Assembly (NCBI RefSeq): GCF_013337765.1
Contig: NZ_VBSB01000001.1
Span: 106,177-170,176, forward strand
Direction of reading: 5' to 3'
Source of the DNA: Mycolicibacterium sphagni
Lineage (GTDB): Bacteria; Actinomycetota; Actinomycetes; Mycobacteriales; Mycobacteriaceae
DNA: 64,000 nucleotides
The translations under genes and the position numbers were made by a program. The notes under the pieces are model-generated. The model did no database searches. It saw only the letters and a program-made list of their open reading frames with translations, and was not told where the DNA came from. Positions 18,340 through 26,115 of the stretch are shown in pieces (position 1 is the first letter of the stretch; every line of letters starts with the position of its first letter).

Positions 18340-20547
18340 ATGTCGAAGCACGCACACGAGCACGAGCTGGAGTCCGAACAGGACTACCTGGCCGGGCTCT
18401 ATGACTGGCTCGACGCCAAGCGCATGCAGGTCAAAGCCCAGTACCGTGCCGCACTCGGTGGGCCGATCGACGTCCAGGACGGCGGGACTCTGGTTGCCCG
18501 AGACGCCGACGTGCGCGCGCTGGCCCGATCGATGACGCGGTTGGACGTCGCCGACCAGGGGCTGTGTTTCGGACGCCTAGACGCGATTTCGGGCGAGCGG
18601 CTCTACGTCGGCCGGATCGGCATCTTCGACGAGGACCACGAGCACGAGCTAATGCTGCTCGACTGGCGGGCCCCGGCCGCCCGCGCCTTCTACATCGCCA
18701 CCGCCGCCAACCCCGAGGGCATGCGCCGCCGTCGCCAGTTCCACTCCATCGGACGACGGCTGGTCGACTTCACCGACGAGGTTTTCGGCCTTCCCGACCC
18801 CGACGCCGGTGACGACAGTCCGTTCAGCAGCGACGCGGCCCTGCTCGCCGCGGTCAACGCGCCCCGCGGTCCGGGCATGCGCGACATCGTGGCGACCATC
18901 CAGGCCGAACAGGACGAGATCATCCGGCTCGATCATCCGGGCGTGCTCGTCATCGAGGGCGGCCCGGGCACCGGCAAGACCGTCGTGGCCCTGCACCGCG
19001 TCGCCTATCTGCTCTACACCCAACGGCAGCGGATCGAACGCCACGGGGTGCTGGTCGTCGGGCCCAACCAGGCGTTCATGAACCACATCGGCCGTGTGCT
19101 GCCGTCGCTGGGTGAATCGGAGGTGGTGTTCATGACGGTTGGCGAGCTGCTGCCCGGGCTGCACGTCACTGCCGAGGACACCCCGGATATCGCCCGCATC
19201 AAGGGTTCTCGCGCGATGTTGGACGTCCTCGCGGCGGCGATCGCCGACCACCAGCGGGTGCCCGAGCGCCCGCTGGAGATCCCGCTGGCCGACGTCACGC
19301 TACAGATCGCCGCCGATACCGCGCAGTGGGCCATCGATGAGGCGCGCGCAAGCGGGCTGCCGCACAACGCGGCCCGCGCGGTGTTTCGCGAGATAGTCAC
19401 CTACGTGCTGACCGAGCGTGGGACGGCCCGGATCGGCCGCGGCTGGCTGACCCGCGACAATCGCGACGCCTGGGAAAAGGTCCGCGCGGATCTGACCACC
19501 GACCTCGAGGACAATGAACGGTTCACCGCCGCCCTCGACCAACTCTGGCCGGTCCTCGAACCGCAGGATCTGCTGGCCAAGCTGTACCTGTCGGCCGAGC
19601 GGTTGCGCACCGCCGGTGCCGACCCGGCGCTGTGGCGCGAAGTCGGTGACGCGTGGACGGTGTCGGATGTGCCCTTGCTCGACGAATTGATCGACCTCCT
19701 GGGACGCGACAAGGCGACTGACGACGCCGCCGAGCAGGCACGCAGGGAAGAAACCGATTATGCCAGAGGCGTTTTGGAGAACATGGTCGCGCACGAGGAC
19801 CTGATGGACGACGAAGATCATCTTCTCGCGCAGGACTTGATCGGTGCTGAGGATCTTGCCGAGCGCTTCGGAGAGCGCGACACTCGGGATCTTGCCGAAC
19901 GTGCTGCCGCCGACCGGGAGTGGACGTATCGGCATGTCGTCGTCGACGAAGCCCAGGAGTTGTCGGAGATGGACTGGCGGGTACTGATGCGCCGCTGCCC
20001 GAGCCGGTCCTTCACGGTGGTCGGCGACCTCGCGCAACGCCGCTCGATGGCCGGGGCGATGTCGTGGACCGAGATGCTGGAGCCGTACGTACCCGGGCGG
20101 TGGGTGTACCGGTCGCTGTCGGTGAACTACCGCACCCCCGCCGAGATCATGGCCGTCGCCGCCGCGTTGCTCGCCGACTTCGCACCCGACGTCCGGGCAC
20201 CGGAGTCGGTGCGCGCGTGCGGCATCCGGCCCTGGTCCAGGCGCGTCACCGCGGACCGCCTATCGGCCGCCATCGAGGAGTTCGTCGCATCCGAAGCCGC
20301 ACGGGAGGGCACGAGCATCGTGATCGGGCCGCCGGACGTGCCCGGCACGGTCGCGCCCTCGGAGACCAAGGGCCTGGAATTCGACGCGGTGCTGGTCGTG
20401 GAGCCGGACCGAATCCTCGCGAACGGGCCGCGCGGGGCGGCAGAGCTGTATGTCGCGCTCACCCGCGCCACCCAGCGGTTGGGCGTGCTGCACGTGGACC
20501 AGCTGCCCCTGGCGCTGACCGGACTGGTCGAATGCGACGGCTCATAG
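18340..20547 (+). CDS. HelD-type RNA polymerase recycling ATPase (UvrD/Rep-like superfamily 1)
   Basis: About 735 aa. N-terminal coiled-coil arm (HELESEQDYLAGLYDWLDAKRMQVKAQYRAA), Walker A in EGGPGTGKTVVALHRVAYLLY (about residues 206-226), Walker B VVVDEAQELSEMDW, motif VVGDLAQRRS, and C-terminal motifs ETKGLEFDAVLVVEPD and AAELYVALTRATQRLGVLH. This domain order, with an insertion between the ATPase halves, is that of HelD/HelR proteins that dislodge stalled RNA polymerase; HelR members affect rifampicin tolerance. Start ATG 18340 (MSKHAHEHE) or the in-frame ATG 18331. Divergent from dnaE2 across a LexA box, an unusual partner. Confidence 0.85.
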   Translation: MSKHAHEHELESEQDYLAGLYDWLDAKRMQVKAQYRAALGGPIDVQDGGTLVARDADVRALARSMTRLDVADQGLCFGRLDAISGERLYVGRIGIFDEDHEHELMLLDWRAPAARAFYIATAANPEGMRRRRQFHSIGRRLVDFTDEVFGLPDPDAGDDSPFSSDAALLAAVNAPRGPGMRDIVATIQAEQDEIIRLDHPGVLVIEGGPGTGKTVVALHRVAYLLYTQRQRIERHGVLVVGPNQAFMNHIGRVLPSLGESEVVFMTVGELLPGLHVTAEDTPDIARIKGSRAMLDVLAAAIADHQRVPERPLEIPLADVTLQIAADTAQWAIDEARASGLPHNAARAVFREIVTYVLTERGTARIGRGWLTRDNRDAWEKVRADLTTDLEDNERFTAALDQLWPVLEPQDLLAKLYLSAERLRTAGADPALWREVGDAWTVSDVPLLDELIDLLGRDKATDDAAEQARREETDYARGVLENMVAHEDLMDDEDHLLAQDLIGAEDLAERFGERDTRDLAERAAADREWTYRHVVVDEAQELSEMDWRVLMRRCPSRSFTVVGDLAQRRSMAGAMSWTEMLEPYVPGRWVYRSLSVNYRTPAEIMAVAAALLADFAPDVRAPESVRACGIRPWSRRVTADRLSAAIEEFVASEAAREGTSIVIGPPDVPGTVAPSETKGLEFDAVLVVEPDRILANGPRGAAELYVALTRATQRLGVLHVDQLPLALTGLVECDGS

Positions 20548-20567
20548 CATTATTTGAGTGAAAGGCT

Positions 20568-20687
20568 GGCAAATAACTGTGCGTGCGCTGTGCATTGCTG
20601 GAAAGCTGTGCACAGCGGATTCCCGTACGGGAACTGAAGCCGACGAGCCTCGTCGGCACCGCCCCTAGCCAGGAAGGGAAAGCCCCG
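20568..20687 (+). promoter_or_regulatory. Structured leader of the first secreted paralogue
   Basis: A GGCAAATAACTGT promoter-like block (20568) is followed about 50 bases on by two hairpins: perfect TTCCCGTACGGGAA (20620-20633) and CCGACGAGCCTCGTCGG (20640-20656), then AGGAAGGGAAA just before the ATG. The same order, spacing and flanking bases (CAGCGGATTCCC, GGGAA-TGAAGCCGACGA) recur before the second paralogue, so the leader was duplicated with the gene and kept its pairing. Confidence 0.5.
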
Positions 20688-21539
20688 ATGGAGCTTGCCG
20701 CCAGTCGTTCGATGCGCACCGTCGCCGCCCTGACCACCGTCGGGGCTTTGGCCATGACACCGGTTGTCATCGCGCCGCCCGAACTGCACGTTTCCACCGT
20801 CTCGGCAACCCGCGTATCCACGCAGGCCGTTCAGCTCACCGACGCCTGGTACGACCTGCTCAACAACACCCTGTTGAACGTGGGCGTACTCGGCGAGGTG
20901 TTCCTCGGGGCAGATAGCGCCTACCCCTTGCCGAACCCGACCATTCCGCTCGCACCGATCGCCACGCAGTTGGTGCTCAACCCGCTGATCTACACCGTCC
21001 AGCTCATCACCGGTCAGGGCGCCAAGATCCCGGCCGAGATCACCACCCACCTATCGCAACTCGCCGACGTCATCACGCTCGTCGTCACCCAGGTGCCGCC
21101 GATCATTGTCGAACAGATCCAGGCGCCGTTTGTCGCCGTCGCGCAGGCCCTCCAATCCATCGGAAACAGCGGCAACCTGCTACTAGGGTTGATCGAGGCG
21201 CCCGCCGTCTTTCTCGACTACGCCCTCAACAGTCAATATGGCCTCCTCGGCGGCGCGGGTCCGGTCGCGATTTCGCTCATCATCCGAAACCTGGTCGCCA
21301 AGGCGCTCGAGACCCCGCTGCCTGTGGTCGTGCTGCCGTTCAAGAAAGCCAGTGCCGCAACGCTGCGACCCAAAGCGGCCACAACCGCCGCGCCGAAGCC
21401 GGCGGCTCCGTCCGGAACGGCGAACTCGGCCCGGTCCAAGCCCAAGTCGCCGTCTTCGGCAGCCAGCAGCAAGCGCAAGCCGGCGGCATCCACCAAGGCG
21501 AACAACAACACCGGCCAGGGGCACAGCAAGCGCAGCTGA
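20688..21539 (+). CDS. Secreted/exported hypothetical protein, paralogue 1 (GHSKR tail)
   Basis: 283 aa, no recognised function. The N-terminus looks like a signal peptide (MELAASRSMRTVAALTTVGALAMTPVVIAPP). The central part has long amphipathic stretches and the motifs VQLTDAWYDLL, PLPNPTIPLAPIATQLVLN, and ALNSQYGLLGGAGPVAISLIIRNLVAKALETPLPVVVLPFKKAS. The last ~70 residues are Ala/Pro/Ser/Lys-rich and end in GHSKRS; such basic tails recall mycobacterial surface or nucleic-acid/heparin-binding proteins, but that is only a resemblance. AGGAAGGGAAA precedes the ATG. It is a tandem duplicate of the next gene. Confidence 0.75.
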   Translation: MELAASRSMRTVAALTTVGALAMTPVVIAPPELHVSTVSATRVSTQAVQLTDAWYDLLNNTLLNVGVLGEVFLGADSAYPLPNPTIPLAPIATQLVLNPLIYTVQLITGQGAKIPAEITTHLSQLADVITLVVTQVPPIIVEQIQAPFVAVAQALQSIGNSGNLLLGLIEAPAVFLDYALNSQYGLLGGAGPVAISLIIRNLVAKALETPLPVVVLPFKKASAATLRPKAATTAAPKPAAPSGTANSARSKPKSPSSAASSKRKPAASTKANNNTGQGHSKRS

Positions 21540-21575
21540 GACGCCGCCGCCATCTCAGGACACACGTTCAGATGT

Positions 21576-21696
21576 GGCAAATATCTATGCTGTGGCTGAG
21601 TGCTGCGGTATAGCTAATACCCAGCGGATTCCCAATCAGGGAAGTGAAGCCGACGAAGCCCCGTCGACGCCGCCTCTACGAGGGAGAAAAGCCCAG
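21576..21696 (+). promoter_or_regulatory. Structured leader of the second secreted paralogue
   Basis: Copy of the leader before the first paralogue: GGCAAATATCTATG at 21576, then a hairpin TTCCCAATCAGGGAA (21629-21643) and a second hairpin CGACGAAGCCCCGTCG (21651-21666), then AGGGAGAAA before the ATG. Loop bases differ between copies while both stems are kept, as expected for a selected RNA structure. Function unknown. Confidence 0.5.
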
Positions 21697-22530
21697 ATGG
21701 AACTTGCCGTCGGTCGTCCGATGCTCACCGTCGCCGCATTGACCACTGCGGGGGCGCTGGCCTTGTCGCCCATCACCGTGACACCGCCCGACATGCATGC
21801 GCTCGACCTCTCCCCAGCGACCATTTCCACCCAAGCCGTCCAGCTCACCGACGCCTGGTCCGACTTGCTCACCGACACCGTCGGGAGCGTGGTCCAACTC
21901 GGGGGGTTGTTCCTCGGGCAAGACAGCAATTTCCCCTTACCGAATCCGACGATTCCGCTCGCCCCGATCGCTACCCAGCTCGTGCTCAACCAGCTGATCT
22001 ACGTCGCTCAGCTAGTCACCGGCCAGGGTGCCAAAATCCCGACCGAGATCATCGACCACGCGACCCAGGTTTTTCAGGTTGCTTATGAACTTGGCAAGGT
22101 ATTGCCTGAGGTCATCCTCACACAGCTGCAGGTACCGATTTTCGCCGCCCAGGAGGCGCTCAAATCGATCACCACGAGCAGCAACCTGCTGATCGGGTTG
22201 CTGGAAGCACCCGCCGTCTTCCTGAATCTCGCACTAAACAGTCAGTACGGGCTCCTGGGTCAGACGGGCCCGATCGCGGTCCCGATCATCGTCCGAAATC
22301 TTCTGGCCAAGGCCGTCTACACCCCGTTGCCCACAATCGTGCTGCCGTTCAAGAAAGCCAGCGGCGCTGCCGCGGTGACACCCAACGCGGCGGCCGCCGC
22401 CGCAGCGTCGGGTACGGCGTCCTCGGCCCGGTCGAAGCCCAAGGCGCCGGCGAGCAGCAATCGCAAGGCGACATCCGCCAAAGCCAAAAGCAGCGCCGGC
22501 TCAGGCACCGGGCACAGCAAGCGCGGCTAG
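21697..22530 (+). CDS. Secreted/exported hypothetical protein, paralogue 2 (GHSKR tail)
   Basis: 277 aa, clearly homologous along its whole length to the preceding protein: MELAVGRPMLTVAALTTAGALAL signal peptide, VQLTDAWSDLL, NFPLPNPTIPLAPIATQLVLNQLIY, APAVFLNLALNSQYGLLGQTGPIAVPIIVRNLLAKA, TIVLPFKKASG, and a basic Ala/Ser/Lys tail ending GHSKRG. The tail is shorter and of different sequence but the terminal GHSKR is kept, suggesting it matters for localisation or binding. Function not recognised. Confidence 0.75.
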   Translation: MELAVGRPMLTVAALTTAGALALSPITVTPPDMHALDLSPATISTQAVQLTDAWSDLLTDTVGSVVQLGGLFLGQDSNFPLPNPTIPLAPIATQLVLNQLIYVAQLVTGQGAKIPTEIIDHATQVFQVAYELGKVLPEVILTQLQVPIFAAQEALKSITTSSNLLIGLLEAPAVFLNLALNSQYGLLGQTGPIAVPIIVRNLLAKAVYTPLPTIVLPFKKASGAAAVTPNAAAAAAASGTASSARSKPKAPASSNRKATSAKAKSSAGSGTGHSKRG

Positions 22531-22597
22531 CTCCGATGACTAATGGGGGCGGGGCGAGTCAATCCCTGTGAAGGAACCCGACGACAAGGAGCCTCAC

Positions 22598-23290
22598 ATG
22601 TCCGCCCTGCCCCCGGTAGTCGACCAGCAGACCTGGCGCACCGCGCTCGACGAACTCCGCAAGCGGGAAAAGGCCGCCACCCGCGAACTCGATGCGATCG
22701 CCGCGCAGCGCCGTCGCCTGCCGATGGTCCAACTGCCGGAGTACACCCTCATCGGCGCCGACGGACCGGTCTCGCTGGCCGACGTGTTCGACGGACGTTC
22801 CCAGCTGATCGTCTATAACCACATGTGGACCGATGGTCAGGACTGGCAGTGCCCGGGATGCACCGGGTTCACCTCACAGTTCACCCGACTGGAATTCCTC
22901 GAGAGCTACGACGCCCGCTTCGTCATCGTCACCAACGGCCCGATTCGAGAAGCGTTGGCGTACAAGGCCAAAGTCGGCAACAAGATGGATTGGTACTCGT
23001 CCTCGGACAGCACTTTCGGCGCCGACGTCGATGCCGGCCCAGGTGCGGGATTCGGGGTCAACGTCTTCTTGCGTGACGGCGATACCGTCTATCGCACCTG
23101 GCACACCAACGGCCGCGGGACCGAGCAACTCAGTCACTCGTTTCCCCTCATCGACCTGCTGCCGTGGGGACGTCAGGAGGAGTGGCAGGACTCCCCCGAC
23201 GGCTGGCCGCAGCGGCCGACGTACTCCGGTTGGGCCGACTCGCCCGACATCGCGCGGGCCTACGGCGAAAGTCCTACGCTGCACACGTGA
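22598..23290 (+). CDS. DUF899 thioredoxin-like protein
   Basis: 230 aa DUF899 family protein. A helical N-terminal segment (WRTALDELRKREKAATRELDAIAAQRRRLP) is followed by a thioredoxin-like fold (YTLIGADGPVSLADVFDGRSQLIVYNHM) with the CPGC pair in WQCPGCTGFTSQF (about residue 87). The C-terminus contains the family motif NGRGTEQLSHSFPLIDLLPWGRQEEWQDSPDGWPQ, in part. A redox role is plausible but unproven. ATG 22598 has AAGGAG seven bases upstream. Its TGA overlaps the GTG of the next gene. Confidence 0.88.
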   Translation: MSALPPVVDQQTWRTALDELRKREKAATRELDAIAAQRRRLPMVQLPEYTLIGADGPVSLADVFDGRSQLIVYNHMWTDGQDWQCPGCTGFTSQFTRLEFLESYDARFVIVTNGPIREALAYKAKVGNKMDWYSSSDSTFGADVDAGPGAGFGVNVFLRDGDTVYRTWHTNGRGTEQLSHSFPLIDLLPWGRQEEWQDSPDGWPQRPTYSGWADSPDIARAYGESPTLHT

Positions 23291-24012
23291 CAACACCTGT
23301 GGACCCGCCAGCCCACCCCTTCGAGCCCCACCACGGCGCATTCGGCAGCCGGCTGAACTGGCTGCGTGCCGGGGTGCTCGGGGCCAATGACGGGATCGTG
23401 TCCACAGCGGGCATCGTGGTCGGCGTCGCCGCCGCGACCGCCGAACGCGGGCCGATCTTCACCGCCGGCATCGCGGCACTGGCCGCGGGGGCGTTGTCGA
23501 TGGCGGTCGGCGAATACGTGTCGGTCAGCACCCAGCGTGATTCCGAGCAGGCGATGCTCAAGAAGGAACGTCGGGAGCTCGACACCCAACCGGCGGAGGA
23601 ACTCGACGAGTTGGCCGCGCTCTACGAGGCCAAGGGGCTGACCCCGGCGACCGCGCGGACCGTGGCCGAGGAACTGACCGACCACGACGCGTTCGCCGCG
23701 CATGTCGACATCGAACTGCGCCTCGACCCCGACGAACTGACCAACCCGTGGCAGGCCGCGATTTCGTCGGCCCTGTCGTTCACCGTCGGCGCCATCCTTC
23801 CGCTGCTGGCGATCCTGTTACCGCCGCCCTCGCTGCGGGTGCCGATCACCTTCGCCGCGGTGCTGATCGCCCTGGCGGTCACCGGCTTCATCAGCGCACG
23901 CCTCGGCGGCGCCAACCCTCGTCGGGCGATAGCCCGAGTGGTTATCGGCGGTGCGCTGGCGATGGGGATCACGTTCGGTATCGGCCACCTCGTCGGCGGC
24001 GCGGTCGGCTAG
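23287..24012 (+). CDS. VIT1/CCC1-family iron/manganese transporter
   Basis: 241 aa membrane protein. The signature SRLNWLRAGVLGANDGIVSTAGIVVGVAAA starts the first helix; a cytoplasmic metal-binding loop with YVSVSTQRDSEQAMLKKERRELDTQPAEELDEL follows helix 2; three C-terminal helices close the fold. VIT/CCC1 proteins move Fe2+ or Mn2+ out of the cytosol; bacterial members protect against metal excess. The start GTG overlaps the DUF899 stop (GTGA), so the two genes are probably coupled. Confidence 0.9.
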   Translation: MTTPVDPPAHPFEPHHGAFGSRLNWLRAGVLGANDGIVSTAGIVVGVAAATAERGPIFTAGIAALAAGALSMAVGEYVSVSTQRDSEQAMLKKERRELDTQPAEELDELAALYEAKGLTPATARTVAEELTDHDAFAAHVDIELRLDPDELTNPWQAAISSALSFTVGAILPLLAILLPPPSLRVPITFAAVLIALAVTGFISARLGGANPRRAIARVVIGGALAMGITFGIGHLVGGAVG

Positions 24013-24875
24013 CTGTACTCGGCCGTGCCGTCGTCGAGGACGATCCGCGCGTTCGAGCCGTCGGGCCCGCTGGCCTCGGTGGAAAAGACCGCACGCCCAG
24101 GCTCGGTGCGCCAGATCGAGGTCGTCAACGTCTCACCGGGGAAGACCGGCGCCGAGAACCGCGCGCTGACCGCCGTGAGCTTCGCGGCGTCGTTGCCGGC
24201 GAGCTCGGAAAGCAGTGCGCGCCCGGCGAATCCGTAGGTGCACAGCCCGTGCAGGATCGGCCTGTCGAAACCGGCCAGCTCACGGGCGAACCACGGATCG
24301 CTGTGCAGCGGATTGCGGTCACCGGAAAGCCGGTAGATCAACGCCTGGTCGCCGCGGGTTTCCATGGCGATGCGGGCGTCGGGCTCGCGGTCGGGGAATT
24401 CCGGGGCGGCCGGTCGCTGACCGGGCTGCCCGCCGAAGCCACCTTCGCCGCGGATGACGGCAGTCGACAACGTCTCGGCGATCAACTCACCGGTGGCCGG
24501 ATCGGTGCCCTTGCCGCGCATCACGATGATCGCGTTCTTGCCCTCGCCCTTGTCCTGGATGTCGGCAACCTCGGAGACCACCGAGAGCTCACCGGAGGCG
24601 GGCAGCGGCGCGTGCAACCGGATCTCCTGCGATCCGTGCAGCAGCATGCCCCAGTTGAACGAGCCCACCTTGGTGGCGGCGCCGAACGCCGGGCAGCAGA
24701 TGACGGCGAAGGTCGGCAGCACCTGCTGGGCGATGTCATGACTGTTGTCGGTGGTGAAGGGTAGGTCGTCGGTGCCCGCGCCCACGCCGAGCGCATAGAG
24801 CATCGTGTCGCGATCGGTCCACTGGTAGGGCTGAGCGTCGGTGACCGCTCCGATTGCCGTGGGGTCGATGGGCAT
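24009..24875 (-). CDS. MaoC-family (R)-hydratase/dehydratase (HtdY/Rv3389c-like)
   Basis: 288 aa double hot-dog enzyme. N-terminal non-catalytic hot dog (YALGVGAGTDDLPFTTDN...VLPTFAVICCP), C-terminal hydratase domain with the catalytic set in YRLSGDRNPLHSDPWFARELAGFDRPILHGLCTYGFAGRALL (Asp and His of the hydratase-2 motif). The family hydrates trans-2-enoyl-CoA. AGGAG stands eight bases before the ATG at 24875. It is divergent from lpqD, the same arrangement I recall for Rv3389c-Rv3390. Confidence 0.9.
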   Translation of the reverse strand: MPIDPTAIGAVTDAQPYQWTDRDTMLYALGVGAGTDDLPFTTDNSHDIAQQVLPTFAVICCPAFGAATKVGSFNWGMLLHGSQEIRLHAPLPASGELSVVSEVADIQDKGEGKNAIIVMRGKGTDPATGELIAETLSTAVIRGEGGFGGQPGQRPAAPEFPDREPDARIAMETRGDQALIYRLSGDRNPLHSDPWFARELAGFDRPILHGLCTYGFAGRALLSELAGNDAAKLTAVSARFSAPVFPGETLTTSIWRTEPGRAVFSTEASGPDGSNARIVLDDGTAEYS

Positions 24876-24967
24876 TGCCGCACTCCTGGGGTCGTGGATG
24901 GAGAAACTCCATAGTCGCACTGCGGAAATCGCACCCACCACAGCGGTGGACAGTGCACGCTAGGACC

Positions 24968-25675
24968 ATGCCTGTTTCCCGCACCCGGACCCTCGTCGCG
25001 ATCCTCGCTGCGCTGATGGCAGCCGTGCTGCTCGCCTCCTGCAGTTCGTCCACGCCGAGCGAGCGCACGATCACGCTGACATTCATCCGGCACGGGCAGT
25101 CGGAAGCCAACGCCAACGGCATCATCGACACATCGGTGCCCGGGCCGTCACTCACGCCGACCGGCGAGCAGCAGGCCGACGCCGTGGCCAGCCGGCTGCA
25201 AAGCAACAAGTACGACGGCATCTACGCCTCGGAGCTGGTCCGTGCCCAGCAGACCGCCGCCCCGATGTCCAAGGCTCTCGGGGAAAACGTGACCGTGTTG
25301 CCGGGCCTCAACGAGATCCCCGCGGGCTGGTTCGACGGCGGCAGGGAAGACAAAGCGGCCATCACGTACATGGTGGCCCCGGCCGACTGGCTGCGCGGGG
25401 ACACCAGCTTCAGCATCCCGGGATCGGTCAGTGGCACCGATTTCAACGGGAAGTTCACCGAGGCGGTGCAGCGCATCTACGCCAGCGGCAACAACAAGCC
25501 GGTCGCCTTCTCCAGCGCCGCCTCGATCATGATGTGGACCCTGTTGAACGCGCGCAATGCCAAGAACAGCCTGGCCACTGACCATCCGCTGCCCAACACC
25601 GGCCGAATCGTGGTGACCGGCAACCCGGTGATCGGGTGGACACTCGTGGATTGGGACGGCGTCACCCAGTTCTGA
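24968..25675 (+). CDS. lpqD: Lipoprotein LpqD, histidine phosphatase superfamily
   Basis: 235 aa. A lipoprotein signal peptide (MPVSRTRTLVAILAALMAAV, lipobox LLASC at about residues 20-24) is followed by a phosphoglycerate-mutase-like domain with FIRHGQSEAN (catalytic RHG), TPTGEQQADAVA and YASELVRAQQTA. The usual second catalytic histidine (a GH late in the fold) is not obvious; the equivalent region reads NKPVAFSSAASIMMW, so activity may be altered. Anchored outside the membrane. Corresponds to Rv3390. Confidence 0.88.
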   Translation: MPVSRTRTLVAILAALMAAVLLASCSSSTPSERTITLTFIRHGQSEANANGIIDTSVPGPSLTPTGEQQADAVASRLQSNKYDGIYASELVRAQQTAAPMSKALGENVTVLPGLNEIPAGWFDGGREDKAAITYMVAPADWLRGDTSFSIPGSVSGTDFNGKFTEAVQRIYASGNNKPVAFSSAASIMMWTLLNARNAKNSLATDHPLPNTGRIVVTGNPVIGWTLVDWDGVTQF

Positions 25676-25676
25676 G

Positions 25677-26084
25677 ATGAGCTCCGAACGGTTCGGCATG
25701 CCGCTGCGGGTTCGGTACGTCGAATGCGATATGCAGGGCCGGGTTTTCAACGGCCACTACCTGACGTGGGTCGACATGGCCCTCAACGAGGCGCTGCGCG
25801 AGATCGTCGGCGACTACCAGACGCTGACCGACGCAGGTATCGATTTCGTGGTGGCCGCGGCCGAACTGCAATTCCGCCGGCCCGCGCATTTCGATGACGA
25901 CCTGGTGATCGGGGTGGGATTCGACCCGCTGGGCCGCACCTCGTTGCGCAGCACCTACGAGATCCGTCGCGGCCAGGATCTGATCGCCGAGGCGGCGATG
26001 ATCCACGTCTGCGTCGACGCCACGACGCTCGAAAAGCAGCCGTGGCCGGACTGGTTTCGGGAGCTGATCCACGCGCCCCATTGA
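25677..26084 (+). CDS. 4HBT-type acyl-CoA thioesterase
   Basis: 135 aa single hot-dog protein of the 4-hydroxybenzoyl-CoA thioesterase type: PLRVRYVECDMQGRVFNGHYLTWVDMA carries the catalytic aspartate (ECDMQG) and the family NGHY segment; VVAAAELQFRRPAHFDDDLVI is the central strand. The ATG is one base after the lpqD stop, so it is probably in one transcript with it. Acyl-chain preference unknown. Confidence 0.85.
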   Translation: MSSERFGMPLRVRYVECDMQGRVFNGHYLTWVDMALNEALREIVGDYQTLTDAGIDFVVAAAELQFRRPAHFDDDLVIGVGFDPLGRTSLRSTYEIRRGQDLIAEAAMIHVCVDATTLEKQPWPDWFRELIHAPH

Positions 26085-26115
26085 CCGCGGCAGGATCGCC
26101 GATCAAAGATGACCC

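Noticed and set aside
18307..18355. Upstream in-frame starts for dnaE2 at 18307 and 18355
   Set aside because: They lie in or beyond the LexA box and do not match the known N-terminus; GTG 18286 does.
20688..22530. The two paralogues as PE/PPE family proteins
   Set aside because: No PE or PPE N-terminal motif; they begin with an ordinary signal-peptide-like segment.
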